This document shows positions 1 through 6,680 of a stretch of DNA of 9,669 nt, one piece after another. The first letter of the stretch is position 1; each line of letters starts with the position of its first letter. Origin of the DNA: CAZFAT01 sp964517075 (GTDB lineage Bacteria > Acidobacteriota > Vicinamibacteria > Vicinamibacterales > SCN-69-37); contig CAZFAT010000143.1 in the NCBI GenBank assembly GCA_964517075.1, forward strand, positions 1-9,669, written 5' to 3'. Below the pieces are notes generated by a model. It ran no database searches. It was given only the letters and a program-made list of their open reading frames with translations, and was not told the DNA's origin. A program made the position numbers and the translations under genes.

Positions 1-174
1 CGCTTGTTCGCTGTCGCTGCCGACGGCAGGGCAGGTCGAGTACGCAGGGGTTCGCAGGCCGCGCTGAGCGGTCTCTTGAACGTGAAGTAATGAACGGCCG
101 CAGCAATCCCTTCATGCCCTTCAGCATTTACTGTTTAGCCCGGCGCTGCGATCCGTGCGTTAGACTGCTTGAAC
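1..174. other. upstream region, no supported gene
   Basis: This is the leading 174 bases before the first gene. One forward frame is open from base 1 to a TAA at 88-90 and could be the tail of a gene that starts outside the window, but its residues match no family I recognise. A short inverted repeat (CTGCC, GAC, GGCAG at 17-29) has no T-run after it, so I do not call a terminator. I see no convincing -35/-10 pair and no Shine-Dalgarno sequence before the first gene. Confidence 0.4.
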
Positions 175-1524
175 ATGTCCAACGTCAGACTCACGTGGCT
201 CGTGGTGATCCTGATCGCGCCTGCGCTGGTTCTGTCGGCCGAGCAGGGCGCGGGTAAGGCCGCGCCGCGCGGCGTCGGCGTGAAGCCGGCAGCGGCTGCC
301 TCGCCGGCCCCGGTGGCAGCGTTCTGGCCGCAGTGGCGCGGTCCGAACCGCGACGGCATCTCGACCGAAACGGGACTCTTGACGAACTGGCCCGACGGTG
401 GGCCGCGGCGCGTGTTGGTCGCCAACGGCCTGGGTCGCGGGTTCGCGGGCGTGGCCGTGGCCGACGGCCGCATTCTCACGATGGGCGACCGGCGCGATGC
501 GCAGTATGTCATCGCGATCGAGGAACGTACCGGCCGCGAGATCTGGGCCACGCGCGTGGGGGGGCGCCACCAGGATGAGTACTCGGGGCCCCGGGCGACA
601 CCCACTATCGATGGCGCGCTGACTTACGCCCTGAGCACGGATGGCGACCTCGTCTGTCTGGAAACCGCAACCGGGCGCGAGCGGTGGCGGAAGAGCCTGC
701 CGCGCGAGTACCGGTCGCCGGAACCGAACTGGCGCTATGCCGAGTCGCCCCTCGTCGACGGCGATCGCGTGCTCGTCGCTCCGGGCGCGCGCGAGGCGGC
801 CATCGTTGCTCTCAACAAGCAGAGCGGACAGGAAATCTGGCGGTCCGCCATGCCCGCCGTTGGCCGGGGCGGCATTGACGGACCAGAGTACTCGTCCATC
901 GTCGTCTCGCACGGCGGCGGCGTGAAGCAGTACGTCCGCCTGCTCGGCCGTGGCGTGATTGGCGTCCGCGCGAGTGACGGTCAGTTCCTGTGGGGCTACA
1001 ACCGCGTCGCCAACAGCACAGCCAACATCTCCACCCCGCTCGTCCGCGACAACTTCGTCTTCGCCTCGACCGGATACCAGGCGGGCGCCGCGCTGCTCGA
1101 GATCGTGCCGCAGGGCGCGGGCGCCGCCACGGCGCGCGAGCGCTACTTCCTGGAAGGGCGGACCTTCCAGAACCACCACGGCGGCATGGTGCTCGTCGGC
1201 GATCACATCTACGCCGGCACCGGCCACCGGATGGGCATTCCCATCTGCCTCGAGTTAGCGACGGGCCGCGTGGCGTGGGGCGGCAACATCCGGAACGCCG
1301 GCCAGGGATCGGCCGCGCTCACCGCGGCCGACGGCCATGTGTACTTCCGCTACGAGAACGGCGTGATGATGCTGATTGAAGCGACGCCGGCCGGATACCG
1401 CGAAAAAGGCGCGTTCCAGATCCCGAACGTCCAGCACCCGAGCTGGGCGCATCCAGTCGTTGCTGGGGGCCGGCTCTATCTCCGCGAGCAGGACGCGCTC
1501 CACGTCTACGACATTCGACGGTGA
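175..1524 (+). CDS. secreted PQQ-binding-like beta-propeller protein
   Basis: This encodes 449 residues. A signal peptide covers about residues 1-22 (hydrophobic LVVILIAPALVL), so the protein is probably periplasmic or surface-exposed. An Ala/Pro-rich linker leads to the entry motif WPQWRGPNRDG (51-61), typical of PQQ-like repeat proteins in Acidobacteria, Planctomycetes and Verrucomicrobia. Blade-closing motifs of the form G-x-x-x-W recur: GREIW (120-124), GRERW (167-171), GQEIW (218-222), GQFLW (269-273) and GRVAW (364-368). These tryptophan-docking motifs define a seven- or eight-bladed propeller. No cytochrome c CxxCH motif is present and I see no clear PQQ-dehydrogenase active site, so an enzymatic role is not supported; a scaffold or binding role like BamB is possible. 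The start is chosen at ATG 175, because the in-frame TTG at 169 adds only two residues. Neither start has a clear Shine-Dalgarno. The gene stands alone and converges on the hydrolase at 1661-2407. Confidence 0.85.
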   Translation: MSNVRLTWLVVILIAPALVLSAEQGAGKAAPRGVGVKPAAAASPAPVAAFWPQWRGPNRDGISTETGLLTNWPDGGPRRVLVANGLGRGFAGVAVADGRILTMGDRRDAQYVIAIEERTGREIWATRVGGRHQDEYSGPRATPTIDGALTYALSTDGDLVCLETATGRERWRKSLPREYRSPEPNWRYAESPLVDGDRVLVAPGAREAAIVALNKQSGQEIWRSAMPAVGRGGIDGPEYSSIVVSHGGGVKQYVRLLGRGVIGVRASDGQFLWGYNRVANSTANISTPLVRDNFVFASTGYQAGAALLEIVPQGAGAATARERYFLEGRTFQNHHGGMVLVGDHIYAGTGHRMGIPICLELATGRVAWGGNIRNAGQGSAALTAADGHVYFRYENGVMMLIEATPAGYREKGAFQIPNVQHPSWAHPVVAGGRLYLREQDALHVYDIRR

Positions 1525-1537
1525 CGCCGGCCCCGGC

Positions 1538-1624
1538 GCATCTGGCTATCTCCTATTGGCTATTTGCTATCGCGATTGGGATATCGGCTATTGATCGGGT
1601 TATCGGCTATTGATCGGACTATCG
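1538..1624 (+). repeat. gene-terminal repeat, copy R1
   Basis: This is the first of three copies of an intergenic repeat, starting 13 nt after the stop of the propeller gene and reading in the same direction. The head (1538-1576) starts GCATCTGGCTAT and ends in the palindrome ATCGCGAT (1569-1576). It matches the head of copy R3 without gaps at 35 of 39 positions. The tail has two 19-bp units starting TATCGGCTATTGATCGG (1582-1600 and 1601-1619, 17 of 19 identical). By hand count the element is about 47% GC, far below the surrounding genes. It fills most of the gap between two convergent genes. Confidence 0.8.
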
Positions 1625-1660
1625 CCTGAACCGAGGTCCGATTCGCAGGCCGCACCGCGA

Positions 1661-2407
1661 TCAGTACCGAATCCGCAGGTCCGCAACCAGCGGGAGATGG
1701 TCTGACGCCATCAGCGCCAGCCGCGAGCGGGGCAGCTCGATGTGGCGGATTTCGATCTCGCCGGCGAAGTAGATGTGGTCGAGGTGGAGGAGCGGGAAGA
1801 AGCCGGGGTAGGTGCGCCGGCGCTTCAGATACGGGAACAGGTCCACGCTGTTCAGTCGTTCTGCCAGCACGTCGGACACCAGCCGCCGCGACCACTCGTT
1901 GAAATCACCCAGCACGATTTTCGGCGCCGGGACGCGCCTATCGTCCACCCACGCGGCGAGGCGCGGGGCCTGGTAGCGCCGCTCCAGGAGCGCCGTGCCC
2001 AGGTGCGCGTTGTAGACCTGCAGCGTCCCGGCGGCGCCGAGATCGACCGCCACCCGCTGGCTGCAGCGCGGCTCACATGTCTTCCACGACAGATCCAGCC
2101 GCGCGTGCTCGCGGATGGGGAAGCGGCTCAGCACGACGTTGCCGAACTGATGCCGGCGCAGTTCGCGCGTCGGCGCCATCACCCAGCCCATGCCCAGCGC
2201 GGCGCCGAGCTGCTCGGCGTGTCCCTCGCCGGTCAGGCCGGGGCCGATGACTTCCTGGAGCGCGACGATATCGGGAGCGACGGCGGCGAGGACGGCGGCG
2301 ATGCGCTCGGGGCGCGTGCGCCGATCCATGCCGCGCGATCGGTGGATGTTGTAGGTCGCCACCCGGAGATCGATGTGCGGCCCGTGCCGGGCGGGGATCT
2401 CAGCCAC
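1661..2407 (-). CDS. endonuclease/exonuclease/phosphatase family hydrolase
   Basis: This encodes 248 residues, the usual length for a single-domain EEP (DNase I/exonuclease III-like) metal-dependent phosphoesterase. All the family motifs are present in order: RVATYNIH (15-22, metal-site Asn20), LQEV (50-53, metal ligand Glu52), YNAHLG (132-137), LGDFNEW (166-172, catalytic Asp168 and Asn170), LDHIYF (209-214) and SDHLPL (235-240, catalytic His237). The family cleaves phosphodiester bonds in nucleic acids, phospholipids or inositol phosphates; the substrate here cannot be read from the sequence. There is no signal peptide, so it is probably cytoplasmic. The start is GTG at 2407, about eleven residues before the first strand; an ATG at 2453 is in another frame and stops early. 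The gene converges on the propeller gene and is divergent from the CPCC gene. Confidence 0.88.
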   Translation of the reverse strand: MAEIPARHGPHIDLRVATYNIHRSRGMDRRTRPERIAAVLAAVAPDIVALQEVIGPGLTGEGHAEQLGAALGMGWVMAPTRELRRHQFGNVVLSRFPIREHARLDLSWKTCEPRCSQRVAVDLGAAGTLQVYNAHLGTALLERRYQAPRLAAWVDDRRVPAPKIVLGDFNEWSRRLVSDVLAERLNSVDLFPYLKRRRTYPGFFPLLHLDHIYFAGEIEIRHIELPRSRLALMASDHLPLVADLRIRY

Positions 2408-2458
2408 GGCGCGCGAGGTCGCGGGCGCGCCGCGGTTCGCGGTCGTGCGTCATGTGCG

Positions 2459-2465
2459 TATGATA
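2459..2465. promoter_or_regulatory. possible -10 elements in divergent gap
   Basis: The 102-bp gap between the divergent hydrolase and CPCC genes is very GC-rich except at this point. Forward, TATGAT (2459-2464) matches the sigma-70 -10 consensus at five of six bases. On the reverse strand TATCAT (2465-2460) also matches five of six. The forward copy has only a weak -35 candidate (TTCGCG, 2436-2441) and the reverse copy has none. I offer this as the likeliest promoter position for one or both genes, not as a firm call. Confidence 0.3.
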
Positions 2466-2509
2466 GTCCGGACGGCCCGCGATGCGGCCCGATCGTGAGG
2501 ACGACCGCC

Positions 2510-2812
2510 ATGGCGCCACTGAAGACGGAATACGAAGTGACCTGCCCCTGCTGCCGCACGACGCTGGTGATCGATGCCGGCCTCAAGCGCGTCGTCCGCC
2601 ATGTCGAGCCCGAGCGCGCCGACAAGCCCAAGCTCGACGAGGCCCACCGGATTCTCGCCGAGGCGAAAGCCCGCCGCGAGTCGATTTTCGACCAGTCCGT
2701 CCAGTCCGAACGCACCCGCGGCGACGCGCTCTCGAAACGCTTCGAGGAAGCGCTCAAGCAAGCCAGGGAAGAACCAATCAGTAAGCCGGAAAGGGACTTC
2801 GATCTCGATTGA
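2510..2812 (+). CDS. small CPCC-motif protein, function unknown
   Basis: This encodes 100 residues. The N-terminus has a short beta-like segment with three clustered cysteines, EVTCPCCRTTLVID (Cys12, Cys14, Cys15), followed by His31. This resembles half of a zinc ribbon, but the second Cys pair of a normal ribbon is missing. The rest is highly charged and predicted helical (about 40-90), possibly a coiled coil, and the tail is acidic. Similar conserved hypothetical proteins are, from memory, common in Acidobacteria; I know no function. The ATG at 2510 is preferred because GAGG at 2497-2500 lies nine bases upstream. An in-frame GTG at 2495 would add five residues. The reading frame stays open far upstream, but that part is antisense to the hydrolase and is not coding. 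The gene converges on the transglutaminase-like gene across two repeat copies. Confidence 0.75.
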   Translation: MAPLKTEYEVTCPCCRTTLVIDAGLKRVVRHVEPERADKPKLDEAHRILAEAKARRESIFDQSVQSERTRGDALSKRFEEALKQAREEPISKPERDFDLD

Positions 2813-2833
2813 GCGCTTCGCCGTCCACAGACA

Positions 2834-2982
2834 GCATCTGCCTATTGGTTATTGGCTATTGGCTATCGCGATTTGAGTTATCGGTTATCGATCGGGCTAT
2901 TGGGCTGTTGGTGATCGGGCTATCGGGCTATCGGGCTATCGGGCTATCGGGCTATCGGGCTGTTGGGTTATTGGGTTATTGA
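2834..2982 (+). repeat. gene-terminal repeat, copy R2
   Basis: This copy starts 21 nt after the stop of the CPCC gene, reading in the same direction. Its head (2834-2872) matches that of R3 at 37 of 39 positions without gaps and includes ATCGCGAT at 2865-2872. One 19-bp unit follows (2879-2897). The tail is then an 8-bp tandem array: TATCGGGC occurs five times perfectly at 2921-2960, with degenerate units on both sides (TATTGGGC, GATCGGGC, TATTGGGT) from about 2890 to 2980. The strand shown is G-rich over C (51 to 25 by hand count), so the antisense strand is C-rich and G-poor. Overall GC is about 51%. Confidence 0.85.
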
Positions 2983-3080
2983 CGCTGCACCCGCGACGGG
3001 CGCAGTCATTGTGACCGTCGCGCGGCCGCTGGCAGTTCGCACGGAACCGTGTGACGGCGGGACAGCGTGACACTGTTCAA
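2983..3080. other. spacer between inverted repeat copies
   Basis: These 98 bases separate repeat copies R2 and R3, which point towards each other. The composition returns to GC-rich. I find no open reading frame with coding character, no RNA gene and no strong hairpin; only a 4-bp inverted repeat, GTCA/TGAC, around 3005-3015. If R2 and R3 pair in a transcript, this would be the loop. Confidence 0.5.
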
Positions 3081-3221
3081 CCGATAACCAGATATCCCAA
3101 TGGTCGGCGATAGCCGATAGCTCGATCAATAGCCGATAGCCCCGATCAATAACCGATAACCCGATCAATAACCGATAACCCGATCGCGATAGCCAATAGC
3201 CAATAACAAATAGCCAGATGC
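3081..3221 (-). repeat. gene-terminal repeat, copy R3 (inverted)
   Basis: This is the third copy, on the reverse strand, starting only 3 nt after the stop of the transglutaminase-like gene. The head (3221 down to 3183) begins GCATCTGGCTAT and ends with ATCGCGAT (3190-3183). Two perfect 19-bp tandem units follow; on the + strand they read CCGATCAATAACCGATAAC at 3142-3160 and 3161-3179. A degenerate third unit lies at 3122-3140. The + strand of this copy has C over G (42 to 26 by hand count) and about 48% GC. Head-next-to-stop polarity is the same as in R1 and R2. Confidence 0.85.
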
Positions 3222-3224
3222 GTT

Positions 3225-3899
3225 TCACTTCCTGAACCCTGCCGGTATCCGTGTCCAGGTGGAGCGGTCGTAGTAGATCGGTTTCCTGTCGTCGTGCGCC
3301 TGCCGATATGCGCGGTACTTCGCGCGCAGGCGGGCGACGCGTGCGGGCGACGACTCGATGGGGCGGTGCGGGATCTCAAAGAGCATGCGCTCCACCTTCC
3401 ACACGTTGCGCTCCGACAGCCGCCAGTCGTAGCGTCCCAGCACGCGCAGATCCACCCAGCCATACGCGGTGACGCAGCCGGTGTAGTCGATGTACGGATC
3501 GAAGTAGGTCAGCGCCAGCGACCGGAGTGAACGGAACACCGGGCGGCGGCCGTGCAAGCCCGGATCGCGTGACCGCGCCACGGATCCCCAGCGGCCGCTC
3601 GACTGATAGATGAACAGGACGTGGTCGAGTTGATCCACGGACTCGAGGCTCATCACGAGCGGCGGGTAGCCGTGCTGCTCGAGAAGCACCGCCGCGCTGA
3701 GCGCGGCTTCAATGCAGTTGGCCGTCCGGTGCCGGACGACGCCGCGGAAGGAGCGGAGCGTCGCGGGATCCGGCGGCGGTTCGGTGTTGTAGGGGAGCGC
3801 GTTGAGCCAGGCCTGGACCGCCGACGGCGTGCGCAGCCGGCGGATCAACCGCCGTTCGGCGGCCGTGACGGCGCCCGGTGGGGGCGCGCCGCCTGTCAC
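3225..3899 (-). CDS. transglutaminase-like cysteine protein
   Basis: This encodes 224 residues. The core resembles the transglutaminase-like (papain-fold) superfamily: a Cys at the start of a helix in ANCIEAALSAAVLL (Cys62), then a strand with His in LDHVLFIY (His93), then GRWGSVARSRDPG with a candidate acidic partner, Asp112. This spacing fits a Cys-His-Asp triad, and the flanking PPLVMSLES and SGRWGSVA segments are typical of bacterial proteins of this group. The C-terminal half (YFDPYIDYTG onwards) is not assigned. There is no signal peptide. The start is GTG 3899, whose GTGA overlaps the TGA of the SCO gene, implying translational coupling. The frame remains open further upstream, but only as antiparallel shadow of the SCO sequence. 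The substrate is unknown; protease, amidase or crosslinking activity are all possible. It is last in the operon, immediately followed by repeat R3. Confidence 0.7.
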   Translation of the reverse strand: MTGGAPPPGAVTAAERRLIRRLRTPSAVQAWLNALPYNTEPPPDPATLRSFRGVVRHRTANCIEAALSAAVLLEQHGYPPLVMSLESVDQLDHVLFIYQSSGRWGSVARSRDPGLHGRRPVFRSLRSLALTYFDPYIDYTGCVTAYGWVDLRVLGRYDWRLSERNVWKVERMLFEIPHRPIESSPARVARLRAKYRAYRQAHDDRKPIYYDRSTWTRIPAGFRK

Positions 3900-4760
3900 C
3901 GGCCGGCGAGCGCCGCGCGCAGATCCGCGAGCACCGTTCCGGGCGTCCAGTCGCTGCCCGAATAGAACGTGATCACGCGCCGGTCCGAGCCCAGGAGCGC
4001 GGTCCGCAGGTTGTGCGTGATCTCGATCGAGTCGGGGGACCGGACGGCGCCGACACCGAACCGCGCCGCGAAGCGGTCGATCGTCACCGAGTCGCCGGTG
4101 AGGAACGTCCACACCGCCGGGTCGGCCTTGCGGCGGGCGGCGTGCGCGGCTAGCACCGCCGGCGTGTCGCGCTCCGGGTCGAGGGAGATGGACACCATCC
4201 GCACGCGTCCCGCCAGCGCCGCGTCCTCGGCCACTGCTCGCTGGAGGGTGGAGAAGTTCTGATCCATCAGCGGACAGAAGTTGGGCAGCGGACAGTTTGT
4301 GTAGATGAACGTGACGAGCGTGTGGCTGCCCGTCCATTCCGCGAACGACCGTCGTCGATCCGTCTGATCCACGAAGGCCGCGTCCGGGACCTCGTCGCCT
4401 TCGGAGAGGATGGGGGCGCCCAGCGGTTCGCCGTCCGGGCCGGTAGGCAGCGGTGCCATGCCCGTGCGCGTGATGGCGACGAGCCGCCCGGTCGAGTCGG
4501 CGACCTCGAGCGTGGCCGACACCAGCTCACCCGGCGCTCTGCCTTCCAGCAGCTCCCGCGTCGCCACCGGATACGTCATCGTCATCGCCGGCATGAACTG
4601 CGGGATGTCCTCGTGGCGGATCGTGACTTCCTGCCGCGCGGGATGCACGGCGAGAATCTGGCCCTGCAGCGGGTACTGGCGGGGCGGCGCCGGCCGGGAG
4701 CACGCTCCCAGGACCATCGGCAGCGCGAACGCGAGCAGGGCGGCAGCCCGCCGCCGCGGC

Positions 4761-4780
<20 letters not shown>
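3896..4780 (-). CDS. SCO1/SenC-like copper lipoprotein with CusF-like domain
   Basis: This encodes 294 residues. An Arg-rich N-terminus, hydrophobic stretch and lipobox LGAC (Cys27) mark a lipoprotein. Residues about 35-105 contain PQFMPAMTMTYPV (60-72), the Met-rich signature of CusF-like/copper-binding domains. Residues about 125-294 form a thioredoxin-fold SCO domain: FIYTNCPLPNFCPLMD with Cys163 and Cys169, SISLDPERDTP (197-207), and His256 in THNLRT. These two cysteines and the histidine are the Cu ligands of SCO proteins, which deliver or reduce copper at the CuA site of cytochrome oxidase. The usual motif is CxxxC; here five residues separate the cysteines. The ATG at 4780 lies inside the end of the upstream ABC gene (20-bp overlap) and is the only start giving a complete signal peptide. 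No cytochrome oxidase genes are in view, so a general thiol or copper chaperone role is equally possible. Confidence 0.85.
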
Positions 4781-5501
<721 letters not shown>

Positions 5502-5512
5502 GGGTCACGGCA

Positions 5513-5518
5513 ATTTTA
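5513..5518 (-). promoter_or_regulatory. possible -10 box of the ABC-SCO-TGase operon
   Basis: On the reverse strand TAAAAT matches the -10 consensus at five of six bases and ends 11 nt before the ATG at 5501. This would give a very short or nearly absent 5' leader, which would fit the lack of a Shine-Dalgarno. No good -35 is found 16-18 bp upstream, so this is weak. Confidence 0.22.
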
Positions 5519-5578
5519 CTGTGAATGGACAGGGCACGTGGTGGTCGGTAGTCGGTCCCCCGGTTTTCGGCCCGCAGC

Positions 5579-5600
5579 GAGCCGGCCTGAAGGCCGGCTC
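5579..5600. repeat. perfect palindrome, dispersed-repeat-like
   Basis: GAGCCGGCCT and AGGCCGGCTC form a perfect 10-bp inverted repeat around a GA centre, in the 186-bp gap between the divergent ABC and adaptor genes. The core CCTGAAGGCC (5586-5595) occurs again in the hairpin at 7622-7672, suggesting a family of dispersed palindromic elements. There is no T-run, so it is not a classical terminator. It sits about 90 bp upstream of the export operon start and could shape its leader RNA. Confidence 0.6.
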
Positions 5601-5619
5601 CGCCATTTCGTGGTCCGCC

Positions 5620-5640
5620 ACTCACAACTCATGACTCACG
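5620..5640. repeat. 7-bp degenerate tandem repeat
   Basis: Three consecutive 7-bp units, ACTCACA, ACTCATG and ACTCACG, lie between the palindrome and the adaptor gene. A similar word-like duplication (GGTCGGTA then GTCGGTC) is nearby at about 5543-5557. These short degenerate tandems resemble in style, but not in sequence, the repeat copies at 1538-3221. Confidence 0.4.
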
Positions 5641-5687
5641 ACGGCCGAGCGACCGAAGCCGCTCACCTGAAGTACCCTGTCCCCCAC

Positions 5688-6680
5688 ATGTCCCGGATCC
5701 TCCCCATCCTGGTGGTCGCTGTCATGGTGGCGGCGTGCGATCGTGACGACCCCGACGCGTCGGCGCGCGCCAGCGGGTTCGTCGAGGCCACTGAAGTGCG
5801 CGTGGCCTCCAAGATTCCCGGCCGGGTGGCGACGGTCACCTTCGCTGAGGGCGCGCGCGTCGCGCAGGGAGACGTCCTGGCGACGATGGCCACGGACGAT
5901 CTGGATCTCGCGCTCAACCGGGCGAAGGCCGAGCGCGCGCAGGCTTCGGCCCAGCTCGCCCTGCTCGTGGCCGGGTCGCGGCCCGAGGACATCCGCCAGG
6001 CCGAGGCGCAGCTCCAGGCCGTCGAGGCGGAGCGCGAGGCGGCTGCGGTCGAAGTCGCGGCCGCCAAACGCGACGAGACACGGTTTGCGCAACTCGTCGA
6101 GCGCCGCGCCGGCGCCGAGAAGCCGCGCGACGACGCGCGGGCGCGCCGGGAACTGGCGGAGGCCCGGCTGGTGGCGGCGACGGATCGCGTGGAGGCGGGC
6201 GGTGCGACGCTGGCCCGGGTCCGGGCCGGTGCGCGCGCCGAGGAGATGGCCGCCGCCCGCGCCCGCGTCGGCGTCAGTGATGCCCAGATCGCCGCGCTCG
6301 AACACGACCGCGGCGAGGCCACCATCACCGCGCCCCTGGCGGCGATCGTCACGTCGCGCCTGGTGGAGCCGGGCGAGCTGATTCCCGCCGGCGCCCCGAT
6401 CGGTGTCCTCATCGACCTCGACCGGGCCTGGGTGAACGCCTATGTCGAAGAACCGATCGTGCCGCGGCTGAAACTCGATCAGCCGGCGACGGTGATCACC
6501 GATGCGGGCGATCGACTGCCCGGTCGCATTGCCGCCGTCGCCTCCCGCGCGGAGTTCACGCCTCGCAACGTGCAGACCGCCGACGAACGCGCGCGGCTCG
6601 TCTATCGCGTCAAGGTGACGGTCGACAACCGCGCCGGCATCCTCAAGCCGGGCATGCCGGTGGGGGTGGAGTGGGAGTGA
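5688..6680 (+). CDS. HlyD/YbhG-like periplasmic adaptor lipoprotein
   Basis: This encodes 330 residues. ATG 5688 gives a short signal sequence ending in lipobox VAAC (Cys17). Asp at +2 is the residue that in E. coli keeps lipoproteins in the inner membrane, where an adaptor belongs. The order follows membrane fusion proteins: first lipoyl half (about 30-70, VASKIPGRVATVTFAEGARV), an Ala/Glu/Arg-rich coiled-coil hairpin (about 72-205), second lipoyl half (ATITAPLAAIV through EPGELIPAGAPI, about 211-238), and a beta-barrel (about 245-330, AWVNAYVEEP, QTADERARLVYRVKV, LKPGMPVGVEW). This matches the YbhG/YhiI subgroup. It should bridge an ABC-2 pump and the outer-membrane channel encoded two genes downstream. 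The frame is open further upstream, but that part runs through the palindrome and tandem repeats and looks non-coding. The stop overlaps the start of the ATPase gene. No clear Shine-Dalgarno is seen. Confidence 0.88.
   Translation: MSRILPILVVAVMVAACDRDDPDASARASGFVEATEVRVASKIPGRVATVTFAEGARVAQGDVLATMATDDLDLALNRAKAERAQASAQLALLVAGSRPEDIRQAEAQLQAVEAEREAAAVEVAAAKRDETRFAQLVERRAGAEKPRDDARARRELAEARLVAATDRVEAGGATLARVRAGARAEEMAAARARVGVSDAQIAALEHDRGEATITAPLAAIVTSRLVEPGELIPAGAPIGVLIDLDRAWVNAYVEEPIVPRLKLDQPATVITDAGDRLPGRIAAVASRAEFTPRNVQTADERARLVYRVKVTVDNRAGILKPGMPVGVEWE

Noticed and set aside
17..29. Intrinsic terminator for a gene upstream of the window
   Set aside because: The stem is only 5 bp and no T-run follows.
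160..1227. Long reverse-strand open frame over the propeller gene (355 codons)
   Set aside because: It is antisense to a gene with clear family motifs; its own residues are Arg/Ala-rich and show no motif. High GC content makes such frames common.
1742..2509. Upstream extension of the CPCC gene to a 356-residue protein
   Set aside because: The extension is antisense to the hydrolase gene and has no motif; a Shine-Dalgarno supports the start at 2510.
2834..3221. CRISPR array
   Set aside because: Repeats are directly adjacent or degenerate with no unique spacers of constant length, and no cas genes are present.
2968..3228. Small protein encoded through repeat copy R3 (for example residues such as YRLLIGLSVIDR)
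   Set aside because: The apparent peptide repeats come from the tandem DNA units; unit lengths of 8 and 19 bp shift the frame, and no start signal is visible.
3900..4337. Upstream extension of the transglutaminase-like gene
   Set aside because: This part overlaps the SCO coding sequence in another frame and reads as low-complexity; the GTGA overlap at 3899 gives a natural start.
5538..5687. 50-residue N-terminal extension of the adaptor protein
   Set aside because: It runs through a palindrome and tandem repeats and would bury the lipoprotein signal; ATG 5688 gives an immediate signal peptide and lipobox.
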